From Aplidium turbinatum (lineage: Eukaryota > Chordata > Ascidiacea > Aplousobranchia > Polyclinidae), in assembly GCA_918807975.1 (NCBI GenBank), contig OU964926.1, positions 26,233,996-26,297,995 of the forward strand: a stretch of DNA of 64,000 nucleotides. Direction: 5' to 3'. A model generated the notes under the pieces. It was not told where the DNA came from, did not search any database, and saw only the letters and a list, made by a program, of their open reading frames with translations. A program made the position numbers and the translations under genes. The first letter of the stretch is position 1. Every line of letters begins with the position of its first letter. Below are positions 12,141-24,025 of the stretch, piece after piece.

Positions 12141-12412
12141 CAGGCGCGAATCTAAGAGTTTTTTTCGGGGGGGGCCAGAAAATTTGAAAATCAATTAAAA
12201 AGAAAGAAAAAGCTAAACAGATATGAACAATGATACTACGATATGCTAGAAAATAGACATTAAAACAACCATTTTCATCAATTGTGATGCCGAGGGACTA
12301 ATATCAGCTGTTTAGAAGCATATCAAACCATTTGATGCGGAAACATACAATTTTTCACAAAATTTCGGGGGGGGGGGCGGGTCCTCTGGGCCCCCCCATA
12401 AATCCGCGCCTG
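12141..12412. mobile_element. Nested hAT-type MITE
   Basis: The ends are CAGGCGCGAATC and, inverted, CAGGCGCGGATT. A perfect 8-bp duplication GCTACAAA flanks both sides (12133-12140 and 12413-12420). It is 272 bp with poly-G tracts and no coding capacity. Confidence 0.9.
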
Positions 12413-13306
12413 GCTACAAATGTTTTCGGCCATACACACGTTAGCCCTTATCAAGTAACAAAAAATAACTGCTTATCATATCTACAATGAAAATGAATAA
12501 CTGATCTAAACACTGAATTGAAAAACGAAATGCACAATGAAACGGCGGAGCATAGGAGAAAGACACATCACATGGCGTTTAAATTACGCGAGGCAAAGAC
12601 GCATCATATGACGTATCAAGAAAAGACGTTGAGTAAATAAGAAGCACCTGAGGCAAACAACTGTGTATTGAGGCGAGGATTGATTGTATTGTCTTATAGT
12701 TTATGTTCAATTTTAATGGATTATATTAAATGCCGTGTGGTTGCTTGGTTGTATATGTCTGTGGTTGAAGAAAATGACCTCTTTACCAAAATTGTAAACG
12801 CTCTCAACGCATCAAATTCGATCTAAATTTTCTAGGGGAGACCCCCGTCGTTGTTTGTGCCGGGCTGATCACTTTCCTGAATGTCAATGACATCGCCCCC
12901 CCTAACGTGAATACCTGGATCCGCCCCTGGCTTGGTTGTACAAACGGCAAATATTGAGACTCAATCAACAAAAATGAGATTCTTTGATGAGACTCATCAT
13001 CGCACCGAAGATTTTTGTTTGAAAGCAACCTTGGTGGTTTCGTATGCTTGTGCAGGGTCCAACACTAGAACACCGTCGATGCCGACATTGTCGTATTTCA
13101 AGCGTCTCGCATGCATAACAACGATTTTACTACAAGTCGTTATTGATAAAGTTAGTGGCATGTGAAACACGACATTAAAACAGTGATGTACGCGCATACA
13201 AAAATATTGACGCCGTCAGCGTAAACGCAAACGTTCGAAAAACCATAGGCCGGATGCTTCAACGTAACTTGTAAAAAAAAGTTGGCGGCATCAGCGTTAG
13301 CGCATA

Positions 13307-14000
13307 TGTAACATGTACCATGTTTTTAACTAACAAAATTATATTTTAACATTTAACCGAAAATTATCAGTATTGCAAAATGCATTTCAATGCTGCAAAT
13401 TCAAAACCTAGCGTTCTCACAGAACATAAGTCAAGCTTCCTGTAACAAATGCCACTCACACAGAATCTAGCTCAACACATCTGTATTTCTAAAGCGACAT
13501 AACTATGAAACCGGTATAGCTTTTCCCTTGATTCTTACGATAGCTGTTATTGATGAAAAGGCTCTACCGGTATATTATGAAGTAAGCGGGGAATTGAAAA
13601 TGACAGGCATTTCGAAATTTGACTGGCAAAACGAACGGACTGAATTTTTTAGAAAGAGAAGGTTAAATGCACGCCGGGAGAATGTCATTCATCCGACACC
13701 CGTCTCAATAAATTAAATTAGTTATATATTTTCTCAACTCCCCAAATACTAAAACTTGTAACATTGATAAATAATAAAATGTATGATTCTATTCGATTGG
13801 TTTACTTTTTGTAGGAAGTCATACCCCTAGACTAGACAGCCAGAAGCCTAAATTATCCTTTTAATATATTCTTGTAAATTCTCCTTTTATTTCCTTTTTA
13901 TAAACAAAAAATACGACAACTAGACAGTTAAACCCTACGCTGGGGACTTAAGTTAGGCAAATCCCTACACTAAGGGGAGTAGAAAGCTAAAAACCCTACA
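13307..14000 (+). repeat. 5' LTR
   Basis: 694 bp, matching 17321-18014 in length and almost base for base. Confidence 0.9.
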
Positions 14001-16540
14001 CTGGGGGCTCGTCCAAACAAAGTAAAAAATTTTTAGTTTGTGAAAAAATTTTTAGTGTAACCAAATTAGACAGAATATTTATCAGGTAGTCAGACAGTCT
14101 TAATATAGTTAACTTATTAAACCTTTAATTTGACATATGTAATATAAATGTTAGCCTACCACATTGGTGACACTCAGACAAGTAAGTTTAGAAATATTCT
14201 CCAAACTAGCTATAAAAAAATCTGGTAAGTACCCTATGCTACAATTTTTATCATAAATATCTTTTAAAAACATGTTACTTGATAACATTTCACACGTTAG
14301 TTCGACAATAAATTTTGTGTAGCCTACTGTACTCTTAAGCGCAACGCCGGCAATTCATTGCTTGTCAAACGTAACTGATTTTTGTTGTTTGCTCATGGAA
14401 AGTAATAAAGCGAATTGTTCAGCGGCAGACAGCCCATTTAGACGCCGATGTCAACAATTTATTTACATGCTAAACCGCCATTTGCCACTTTTAATATTTT
14501 TAAACGTTCACATTAGAATAATTAGATTTACTAATTAGTAATTACCAACAAGTTGCCTTTTCAGGGAAACATAACCATGTAATTTTTTGTTTAAAATTCA
14601 CAGTGTCAAATGTAACTTAAATTTTTAGCTCATTTTAATATTCTTTTTATTTTGCCTTACTCGGCATCGCAGATTGCAGGACACCCCGTCCCAATCTTAT
14701 TTTATACAGACGTGCAGGCACCGCTCTGCAAAGCGTTGTGGTTTCGCTCCCAAGCAACCATCGTAATTTTTGTGCGTCTTTTTACTCCGGCTAGGAGACA
14801 CTTTGGTACCCTTATACGTTCTCAGCTGAAGCTATCAGTTCGTGCAACTCCCTGGGGCAAAGGATAGGGGAAATCATGCGAAGCCGCCTGGACACATAAG
14901 GTTGTTATCGTTCCCCCCATTTTTTTATAATTATTAGGAGCTAACATGATTTGAGAAACTTTGTTTAGCTATGTTTTAGCCGCTGTTTTCTTTTGTTTGG
15001 AATTGCAGTATATGCACAGTTATTTACCCTGAATATGGAACTTTGTGTGCAAAAGCTTGGTTGGCATTTGGCCATGTAATTTCTTTTGTTTCTTGATAAG
15101 GCAGGAGCGCTGCCACGTTCTAAAATCGATTAAACAGCACCATTTATCCCACGTCGTTCAAACGTTGATTAACCATTACAAAACATGCTAGCCGCTTTAT
15201 GCCTACCGATTTTATCTCGGTATGTTCTATTGAACCATTACTGTTTCCTGTTACATACACCCTATTAGCCGTAAGCTTAGCCTACGCCATGACACTGTCA
15301 TGTTACGTAGTATTCCCATTTATCCTATGTTATTATTTACCGCTTTTACATATCGTACTTTAAGCTACGCCATGTCTCACTGACATTGTTCATTCACTGA
15401 TATCGCATCATCACCTGTTTTTCACTGCATTTTAATTACAATTTTAGGTGCTCACCATTTCACCTAGCCTACGTTAACTAAGCTATTCGTCCTCAACGAC
15501 TTCGCTCATTCACTGACATTGCATCCCCTTTATTATATCACATTGTACATACTTACAGTCTACCGATTTTTCCTGCCTGTTCTCACACTTGAACAGCTTC
15601 TAGAACCCCATAAGCTGGCATCTGCCGCCATGATTAAATCATGTCGCCTAGTGGTTTCAACAATTTTATGCTATATTTTGTTATTGTGTTATTGTGTACG
15701 TACTTTACTTATCACACCGCAATTATGTATCTTGCGGATGCTACTCTGTATCGAATTTTGCAGATGCGCCACCTCACCACATGGTTGTTGTTAGATGAGA
15801 TGCGAGAGACCTCGAGAGACCTTGAGAGACTACAGCACTACGACGGATGACACGACAGAGTTCTCTATCGCCACCACACGGTGACTCTCATCAACTTACT
15901 TCCACGTGAGATGCCTTTACTTAAAGAAGCTCTGCGCAGACGACGTCAACTCGGCTAACCTCATAGCCGCCAACATGCACCGAAGCTTCATCGTTACCTT
16001 TCAACATGGTCAATCTCATGTCCACTGCTACATTGCGACACCACGCGTAGTTGCATTGTTACGCACTCAAGCCTTCTTCACACAAGAAGCACTGTTGCTT
16101 GCGACACACCGACGTGCACCACAGTTGCACTGTCTATCCAGCATCCAGCTTCTCAAGACGTCTGCTTTACAGCTTGCGACCTTACAAGCTGACTACTCAT
16201 TCATGTCGTGCTCACTGCTCATCATCCGTCAACAGACCTAAACTGAACTGCTCATCAGCACTGCTGTCATAGTCTCGAACTCAACATGCTTGAACTCAAT
16301 AGCATATCTTGTCCTCAAAGACATTACTCTCATGAACGCCATCTTCGCCTAGCACAACCTTCGCGCACGCGTAGCTCACCGCTATTCTATTATTATGTTT
16401 GCTTCTATGAAGTGTCAAGCCTATCTCCCCGAACGCGGGGCATGAACAATCAAGGACACTCACCTGCCTATATAGCCTAGCCTACCATATTTGTGTATTT
16501 TATCTTGCAAGTGCAATTATTGTAGCCTATATCGTAGCCT

Positions 16541-17100
16541 ACTAAGCCAAAATGGCTTCCAGGGAACATACGACATCGCCTTATCTCTTATGATAATCGA
16601 TTGTTTCCCCTGCAACCGCAATTACTCTAGGCCTATATCGTTCTAAGCCAAAGGGCTCCCAGGGAACTTAAGACATCGCCTTATCTCTTATGATAAACGA
16701 CTGTTACCCCTGTAACCGCAATTACTGTAGCCTATTACAGTCCTGCAATTATTGTATATCGTAGCCTACTAAGCCAAAATGGCTTCCAGGGAACATACGA
16801 CATCGCCTTATCTCTTATGATAAACGACTGTTACCCCTGCAAACCGCGATTACTGTAGCCTATTACAGTCCTGCAATTATAGTATATCGTAGCCTACTAA
16901 GCCAAAATGGCTCCCAGAGAACTTAAGACATCGCCTTATCTCTTATGATAAACGACTGTTACCCCTGTAACCGCAATTACTGTAACCTATTACAGTCCTG
17001 CAATTATTGTATATCGTAGCCTACTAAGCCAAAACGGCTCCCAGGGAACTCAAGACATCGCCTTATCTCTTATGATAATCGACTGTTATCCCTGCAATCA
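16541..17100 (+). repeat. Tandem repeat inside the LTR element
   Basis: Four to five copies of a unit of roughly 115 bp, each with CTAAGCCAAAATGGCT, GACATCGCCTTATCTCTTAT and GATAAACGACTGTTACCCCT. Confidence 0.85.
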
Positions 17101-17320
17101 CGTTATCGACTACTTGTTAACTTATGTGTGCGTTCAATCTCCTCATCCCACGAAAGGAGGGGGGTCATGTGTCTTCCCCTAGCAATTGTTAGCCTACAAT
17201 TGTCAATTTTCTTTGTAAAAAAACATATCTTATAACCACACACCTATATATTGTTGCAACATGTATAACCGAGTTATTGTAATATTATTTATCTGTTATT
17301 TTGCCGTAAGGAGGGAAGTG

Positions 17321-18014
17321 TGTAACATGTACCATGTTTTTAACTAACAAAATTATATTTTAACATTTAACCGAAAATTATCAGTATTGCAAAATGCATT
17401 TCAATGCTGCAAATTCAAAACCTAGCGTTCTCACAGAACATAAGTCAAGCTTCCTGTAACAAATGCCACTCACACAGAATCTAGCTCAACACATCTGTAT
17501 TTCTAAAGCGACATAACTATGAAACCGGTATAGCTTTTCCCTTGATTCTTACGATAGCTGTTATTGATGAAAAGGCTCTACCGGTATATTATGAAGTAAG
17601 CGGGGAATTGAAAATGACAGGTATTTCGAAATTTGACTGGCAAAACAAACGGACTGAATTTTTTAGAAAGAGAAGGTTAAATGCACGCCGGGAGAATGTC
17701 ATTCATCCGACACCCGTCTCAATAAATTAAATTAGTTATATATTTTCTCAACTCCCCAAATACTAAAACTTGTAACATTGATAAATAATAAAATGTATGA
17801 TTCTATTCGATTGGTTTACTTTTTGTAGGAAGTCATACCCCTAGACTAGACAGCCAGAAGCCTAAATTATCCTTTTAATATATTCTTGTAAATTCTCCTT
17901 TTATTTCCTTTTTATAAACAAAAAATACGACAACTAGACAGTTAAACCCTACGCTGGGGACTTAAGTTAGGCAGAACCCTACACTAGGGGCATCAGACAC
18001 GTAAAAACCCTACA
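17321..18014 (+). repeat. 3' LTR
   Basis: 694 bp, the partner of 13307-14000. The host hAT-type repeat resumes directly after it. Confidence 0.9.
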
Positions 18015-18855
18015 CATACACTAGCGTAAACTAAGTTTGTTTGCTATAGGTGCCAAACATTCACACGGTATAAACCACTCGAAACAAACAAGTTTCATTT
18101 TGAATTTCCACGATAAAACATAAGCATCTGAAAGTGTTCATCTGACATTTTGCTGCGTTTTGGTTTCAATATGTTTTTACAATTAAAAACATTCTTTCAA
18201 CTGCAGCGCTGGAAGGTATTGGCATGCTATAGCGAAAAAAAGACATTAAAAGTATGCGTTGACGCTATGCGCTAAAAAACCGCGAAAACTTTACGGCGTA
18301 GCCTCAAGCGACAACTATCCAAAAAAATGTGGCCGTAAGCGTTAGCGCAAACAAAAAGTCTACGGCGTAGAATTTGCGGCGTATACGCACATCTCTGCAT
18401 TTAAAGCAACACTTGACTACACAAGTGTTTGAACCACAGCAAGCCAATGAGAATCGGTCATGCATTCGAAAGGTTTATGTCGACATCTTCGGAGATCTTG
18501 GTATAACTCAAAACAAAATTTGCTACAAACATTTTACTTTCTAATGATTAACTGAAAATAAACTTCTGAAAACTTGTTCGAAAACGTGAGCGAACAGCAA
18601 CAGTTAAAATGTGTGTGAGTTTGCTTGGCCCAGTCTCAGTAATCGAGATCAGACCCATGGCGTGATGGTGAACACCCCATGAACAGAGCCCCACCGATCT
18701 CCGTATTGATGGGTTAGGTCTTGACTACCGTACTCAAATACCACTATGCCACGTGTCGGACTTGAGGTTTAAGTCTTTGCACTCGCTAACTTGTAAAATA
18801 ACTTGCTGTTCTACTTTCAATCTCATAACACGCTTGATTGAATATGAGCCGTGAC

Positions 18856-21006
18856 CAAGAGCGTCCGCAGGTTTTCGGTTAGGGGGGGGTCAAGGCGGGT
18901 TCACTCTGCCCTTTCGGACGGATGGAAAAATTTTTTGAAAATTTGACCATTACACCATCCAGACAATTTATCATTTTTATCAGTGTTTACCTTTCTACGG
19001 ATTTTTATCAAAATTGGCCAGAGCAAAAATTATCAGAGTTATATAATCGTTTTATTGCATACTATTATCGTGCTCAAGTGAACCTTGCGTAAGGTGTAAT
19101 AAGTATATACATTTGGGGTAATAATGCACTTTGTTTTGTCATAACTGTGTGGTTTCTGCAGCGACCGACTGCTAGTAGTTCCAAGAAGAGATAGTAAAGG
19201 AAGGTAAAAACAGAGAAAAAGAAGCATTTCAATTACGCGATGGTACTTGGGAGTCTATAATAACCATACACAGAAAAAAGTTATGAGTTGTGATTATATC
19301 GACAGCAAATTTGAAAATTAGCGTCAAATATTCAGAGCAAATACTGGTGGCACCAGTGAGGAATAGCCTACTATCGCCGCTCCATTTACGTTTCTTCCAT
19401 GGACTCTTTAATCCAGTCTCTGAAAAGCCGCTTCTCAGAGACGAACATGCCGGCATTCATGTTATACCGACTTCATCCAGCGCAGATGGAGAAAATTGAC
19501 CGTTCAGACTACAAAGCCCTGGTCAAAACCATACACCAATTCTACAACTTTGACAATTTTCAGCAGGACGCCATGTCGTGGTATGACATAACCATAAAAG
19601 GAAAACTTCCTCAGTCCGAAGACCAGGAAGAATTGGAATTTGTGGACTTGGTGAAAAATATGGAACTTTTTCCAGCTGTACGTCAAGCGATGATAACATT
19701 ACTGACCCTCCCCGCCACTACTTGTACGGTAGAAAAATCATTCAACACAATGAGGCGGGTCAAAACATGGCTTAGATCAACCATGTCTGACGACAGGCTA
19801 TCCGGGCTGTGTATGATGAATGTTCACAGAAGCCGAATAAACTCGGACAAAAATTTGTTGATCTAAAAAGTCATCGAAAAATTAGGCAAAGACCCACGTC
19901 GACTTCACTTTTTATTCAAGAACTGATTAACTAAACTGGTGGCTGATTGTTCTTTTCTGTATGATTCAATGTTACGAACAGCTTCATTGAATTCACGAAA
20001 TACGAGATGATTTTATCTGAAACTGTGAATTACACTGGACAACATCAAATTTATTCCTCAAATGAAAATATAGCCTATGACCTTTGGGATGCTGATTTCA
20101 AATCTGACCTCAGATTTATCCTATCACGTCAGGTTTGTGAGATATGATAACAGCAAATTGTTACTTTTGCCAAAAGTGTAAGGTTTGACGTTGCGTTTAT
20201 TACACATTGTGTTGCATCCAGAAATCCAGGCCATGGGGTGCATATATAGCTGAAATACATCTACAAACTACAATTTTGATACTAATTTGTTTTGGAAGCA
20301 ACATTATTAACAAAGCAATAATATCAAGCTAAAAGTATAATTGACCTCCCCCCTGTCTATGTTTTGCATGAAATAACAAAGATTTAAGAAGGCTTATGGC
20401 AATGCTTGTCTAGTAATTCTTATTTAAGCTATTTTGGCCTGTCTAACACTAACCTTTCACTATGGCACTGCATATGTTGGTGGTAAACGGTACGCCAAAT
20501 CTTCCACTTTTGGTAAAAACAAGGTATTTTTATTATCATATTTCAAAAACGTGATGTGTTAGAAAAAAATCTAAGGCCAGATTTGGATTCAGCATGGCCA
20601 CATTAGTCTAAGCAAACTTGAAACGAGCAAGGAATAAAAAATAAGTTGTAAAATGTTGCCCAGTGTTATTCTTCTTCAGATTTATGTGAGATAAAGCCAG
20701 TGCCCGCACTAGTAATGTGGTTCTGAGAGTACAGAAGCTCAAGTTGTCGAATTTTGCGATTACGGGTAGCTCGTAGGCATCTTCGTAAATTAATAGAAGA
20801 AGTGGGATACTCCCGAAGAAGGGTGATGATCACAATCGGAGAGCTTGACCAGCCAGTCATCACTCGTATCACCTTCACCCCACCCCCCCCCCCCCCCTTT
20901 CAGAAAATTGCCTATTTTTGCATGTTCTCGCTTTTTCATTTTTCATCCAACAATTTTCCAGGAGGGGTCAGCTGACCCCATTTGCCCCTATGTGCGGACG
21001 CCCATA
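18856..21006 (+). mobile_element. hAT DNA transposon remnant
   Basis: Both ends carry GCGTCCGCA (left CAAGAGCGTCCGCA, right inverted TATGGGCGTCCGCA). The target duplication is GCCGTGAC / GCCGTGGC. The 2.15-kb element holds the 3' part of a hAT transposase. The duplicated target lies at the 5' end of a tRNA-derived SINE, so it seems to have inserted at the head of that SINE. Confidence 0.7.
19399..19866 (+). CDS. hAT transposase, C-terminal fragment
   Basis: A 155-residue open frame carries the hAT dimerisation block: LLTLPATTCTVEKSFNTMRR, VKTWLRSTM, then DDRLSGLCMMNVHR. This is the end of a ZMYM1/DUF4371-type hAT transposase. The RNase-H catalytic domain is not found upstream inside the element, so it is a partial gene although this stretch is uninterrupted. 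The ATG used is simply the first in frame. Confidence 0.8.
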   Translation: MDSLIQSLKSRFSETNMPAFMLYRLHPAQMEKIDRSDYKALVKTIHQFYNFDNFQQDAMSWYDITIKGKLPQSEDQEELEFVDLVKNMELFPAVRQAMITLLTLPATTCTVEKSFNTMRRVKTWLRSTMSDDRLSGLCMMNVHRSRINSDKNLLI

Positions 21007-21318
21007 GCCGTGGCCGAGTGGTTAGCGCGTTGGGCTCGCAGTAGAGAGCCTGCATGTTCGACTCCAGCCACCCGCACTTGCTGTTGTTTCTCTGGGCAAG
21101 AAACTTGACGATAATTGCCTCTACCCAGTGATCGATTTCGAGTAATGGGTAGCCTAGTACCAAATTTAAGTCATAAGTAGAGTAGACAACCGGAAGCAGA
21201 CATTGCCGTCGGCTGCAGCGTGGGTCAGGTGTACGTCGGAAGGCGTACACCGATGCATAGCGCTCAAGTCCGCTTTCCCGCAATGCAGGATAAAGATAAA
21301 CAAACAAACAAAAACTTG
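21003..21318 (+). mobile_element. tRNA-derived SINE, family 1
   Basis: A polymerase III A box (TGGCCGAGTGGTTAGCGCG) and B box (GTTCGACTCC) are followed by an unrelated body of about 230 bp and a tail CCCGCAATGCAGGATAAAGA then AAACAAACAAAC. A second 3' end with the same tail lies at 42126-42165. Confidence 0.8.
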
Positions 21319-21529
21319 TTGTTTATATGCCTGGTGAACAGACCAGCAGTGGTCTCAACGTAGACAGATGCACGAATAACATTATCGGTTAATGAAGTTC
21401 ACATAAACAACATCATGTGTTAAATATGTTAAAAAGACAAGTGCTGTAACGATGATATAGGCTATACGATAAAAGTAAGCGATGTATCATTATCACCACA
21501 CACAAGTTGACGGGCCACTGCAAGAACTT

Positions 21530-21840
21530 CTTCCCTTTGGTTGGTTGGTTTTGAATCTTTATCCTCGGACTGACAAAGCCTTGACAGGTTATTCCTGGTA
21601 GTTTCGCATACTTGTAGAGGCTCTTGACGCACGGCCGGTTACCGAGATTGGCAGAGTGAAGTTTCCGATTGTTGAAGGGTTGTTGCCGGAAAATTACTCC
21701 ATTCATTAGGTGCCGCTGAATGGAGAGCAGCCCTGAAATGCGTTTCTCAAGCGCACATCCCGAGAGTCGAACTTGCGCCGCGTGGTCTTGAGCCGGGCGC
21801 GTAACCACTGAGCTAACAGGGCGGGAACCCTTCAACAGTA
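21530..21840 (-). mobile_element. tRNA-derived SINE, family 2, copy 1
   Basis: On the minus strand the A box TTAGCTCAGTGGTTACGCG and B box AAGTTCGACTCTC are followed by a body with CTCTACAAGTATGCGAAACT and the 3' end GAGGATAAAGATTCAAAACC. The same family lies at 58006-58310 and, truncated, at 51290-51425. Confidence 0.8.
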
Positions 21841-22730
21841 GCTTTATAATGTAGAATCGGGAGCAACTATGGCACAAAGTTGGAAGTAATTTTGCTTAAC
21901 AATAAACAGATAGTCGCTAATGAAGTATTACGAAAGTATTTAAACTGGGATAATATATACATCAAACGACTCCTGTGCAATATTGTGTATTCGAATCGGA
22001 GCACACATTAGTTTCAATGATGCCATTCAGTTCAATTGTGTTAGTCGTTCACTCCAGCTAGCAAAACCTTTTTTACGTCGATTCAACGTTTGTACATGAT
22101 CGATCCTTCACGTCTTCTTTCAATCTCCCTTTCACGATGCAAATCTCATTATAAAATCATAAAAGCAAAAACAAATTGTGACGTATCAAGCAAACAACAT
22201 GACGATACGAATGTGTAATCGTATTGTGACGTGGCAAGAATGAGTCGCATTGTTTGTGTGTAAGCGAAAGGTTTTTATCATAAAAATACAAAACATGAGC
22301 TTTACAAAAGCGATAAACAAAAACTGGCAACACTCCGCATCGACATGGCCGATCTACCGCGTAGCTGCTCATTTAAAACATCCATCAGTTGTCCACTAAA
22401 ATTCTTTCTGGTTTTTAGGCAAATATTTTGGAGAAATAAAATTTTGCTCGATTTTTCACAAACTTGCTTCATCGCCTCAGAAGCTATGCGAGTTATGCCT
22501 GTTTTGATTTCTTTAGAATCCGTTGTTTTACATAAACTCGGTTCCAGCATAATTCATTGCATATAGTTTTAGAATGAATATTGAATAGGCTACAAATTTC
22601 AATTCCAACAGCAGAGACGTTGTTGTGGTGAATGTGGGATAATCTCCGGTGACGTAGGCTACATTCGTAATTAAAAATAAAGGATTGTAAAATCGACAAC
22701 TTAAATAAACAATAAACATGTCTCTGGTCC
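21841..22730. other. Intergenic, nothing recognised
   Basis: No gene, RNA or element with clear ends. The minus-strand open frame at 22302-22550 (83 residues) has no recognisable motif. Confidence 0.4.
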
Positions 22731-22733
22731 CGC

Positions 22734-23231
22734 TAGCGAATTTTTTTCCCACGAACTTTTTGTCTCATTTGCATATTTCAGTAAGTGTAGCCATTAGCCT
22801 TCTGGTTACGGTGCGGCGCGTAACTGTTTTTACAGATTTTCGACCTCACAGCAGCCGATTTTCGCCCTCCAGGTCCAAATCTAAACATTGAACTTGAAAA
22901 AAAAACGTAGTCGAGAGACACACCTAGTCTAGTCACGTTTAAAAAAATTGAGAAAAGAAATTGATTCTGGTCACTAATCTAAAAGTAAGATTTTCTGAAT
23001 TGATTAAGAATTAGCCCTAACCTTACTTTTTTTTGAAAAGTTTTTGTGCACCGCAAAAATTAATGTAAAGAAAAAAGTGACTTCGGTGGGCGTCGAACCG
23101 ATGTCCTCACGAGTATAAGGCAAAAGACGAAACCACTGAACCAAACAGCCAACTAAAAATGTTTGCATTCACACGGTATAAATACAAACTCTATGCGAAG
23201 TAACAAAAAGTTCGTGGGAAAAAAATTCGCG
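22734..23231. mobile_element. TIR element carrying a tRNA-like segment
   Basis: Near-perfect inverted ends of about 28 bp: GCGAATTTTTTTCCCACGAA at the left and its inverse at the right, flanking about 440 bp. Inside, on the minus strand at about 23085-23160, is a tRNA-like stretch with A box TTTGGTTCAGTGGTTTCG and B box CGGTTCGACGCCC. I found no clear target duplication. Confidence 0.6.
23085..23160 (-). repeat. tRNA-derived sequence
   Basis: A- and B-box words are spaced as in a tRNA, but I cannot fold a convincing anticodon arm. A tRNA pseudogene or SINE head rather than a working tRNA gene. Confidence 0.45.
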
Positions 23232-23848
23232 TCCGCAAATTACCCGCTAACTAACGCGTCCCACGTAGTTAGCGGGTAGACACATTGCGACGTAATTACA
23301 ATATTAACAAAGCAAGATTAGTACGTCACAAGCAGGAGACATGAAACCTTTTTGCCAACAATGGCAAGTTCAATGCTGAGGGAATTAAGCGTCGAACATT
23401 AAAGTAGAACTACGTACTCGTATGTGATGGATAAATCGCAGATCAAACACTGCAGTGGGGAAGCCTTCCACGCAAAACTTCTGATCAACCGGGGTAATGT
23501 TAACGACCTGCAATCAGTCTATTTTGCATTGATATAACATAACATGGACTGGTACGTTGCCTGCAGTTGTTGTAGTGGCATGCGCGATAGAAATGTAAGA
23601 AAATACAAAAAGTTTTCATGAAACATCAAAGACAAGCCAGGAAAGTAAAGCTCTGAAAAACGTCCAGGAACGTTGTAGTGACGATTGGTTTGAATGTAAT
23701 TCCAGAACGACAATGCAGACAACAAGATGTGACGTGGGGATGAGGTCGACTGGAACTCACTGACATACTCCTGGATCACAACATTCTAAGTTCAACATCA
23801 GTGGACGTTGTATAAAAGTTAAAGCTCTTGGCTCGATACGAGGGTGCG
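23232..23848. other. Downstream of the M13 peptidase gene
   Basis: Probable 3'UTR in its right part (read leftwards from 23848). A diverged piece of the palindromic repeat may lie near 23505-23555. No other gene. Confidence 0.4.
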
Positions 23849-24025
23849 CTACCACACCGTACACTTGTCCTTGGGGTTCATTGGACTTCCAGATGGGCAA
23901 TGGAATGCGTCAGCGAATTCATTGGAATTTGATAGAGATCCGAGAACTCTAAACTTGGCCGGAGAGTGAAAGTTAGTGATGATGTCATTGCGGAGGTGCT
24001 GCAGAGTCTCCACCGCGCACCACAT
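23849..24025 (-). CDS. M13 peptidase last exon
   Basis: Reads [33 protein letters not shown] and [18 protein letters not shown], then a stop codon. The CxVW end is diagnostic for full-length M13 enzymes. Confidence 0.97.
   Translation of the reverse strand: MWCAVETLQHLRNDIITNFHSPAKFRVLGSLSNSNEFADAFHCPSGSPMNPKDKCTVW

Larger units (their letters stand above)
10048..12929 (+). mobile_element. hAT DNA transposon, decayed autonomous copy
   Basis: The terminal inverted repeats are CAGGGGCGGATCCAG and CTGGATCCGCCCCTG. The flanking 8-bp duplication is GCTTAGTT / GCTTGGTT, and the intact GCTTGGTT target is present in tandem unit 1. Inside are hAT transposase remnants, a retroposon tail copy (about 11020-11153), a nested MITE (12141-12412), and a roughly 75-bp inverted repeat (12058-12131 against 12689-12765). 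The left part of the transposase gene is missing. Confidence 0.85.
13307..18014 (+). mobile_element. LTR retrotransposon fossil, non-autonomous
   Basis: Two direct LTRs of 694 bp each (13307-14000 and 17321-18014) begin TGTAACATGTACC and end in CA. Just inside the 5' LTR is TGGGGGCTCGTCC, which matches the primer site used by proline-tRNA-primed elements. A purine-rich tract (AAGGAGGGAAGTG) directly precedes the 3' LTR. A 4-bp duplication CATA flanks it. The internal 3.3 kb has no recognisable gag or pol, so the element depended on others; structurally its ends and signals look whole. The LTRs are nearly identical (differences mostly near their ends), so it is young. Confidence 0.9.
13181..18397. 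mobile_element. hAT-type non-autonomous element, copy 1, split by an LTR element
   Basis: The ends are CAGTGATGTACGCGCATAC and, inverted, CAGAGATGTGCGTATAC. The target duplication is CATTAAAA / CATTTAAA. Without the LTR element it is about 505 bp and aligns with the uninterrupted copy at 46273-46792. The sequence is rich in GCGTAAACGC-like words in both orientations. No coding capacity. Confidence 0.85.
9793..18763. repeat. Tandem duplication, unit 2, split by nested insertions
   Basis: Segments 9793-10047, 12930-13180 and 18398-18763 align in order with unit 1. Removing the two insertions (10048-12929 and 13181-18397, each with one target duplication) leaves about 860 bp, the length of unit 1. 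The insertions therefore came after the duplication. Confidence 0.85.

Noticed and set aside
16541-17100. CRISPR-like array
   Set aside because: Units are contiguous and similar over their full length with no unique spacers; a tandem repeat inside an LTR element in an animal genome.
21003-21075. tRNA gene
   Set aside because: A and B boxes are present, but the anticodon arm does not fold and the sequence runs into a SINE body and tail.
22302-22550. 83-codon minus-strand open frame as a gene
   Set aside because: No recognisable motif and no supporting neighbours.
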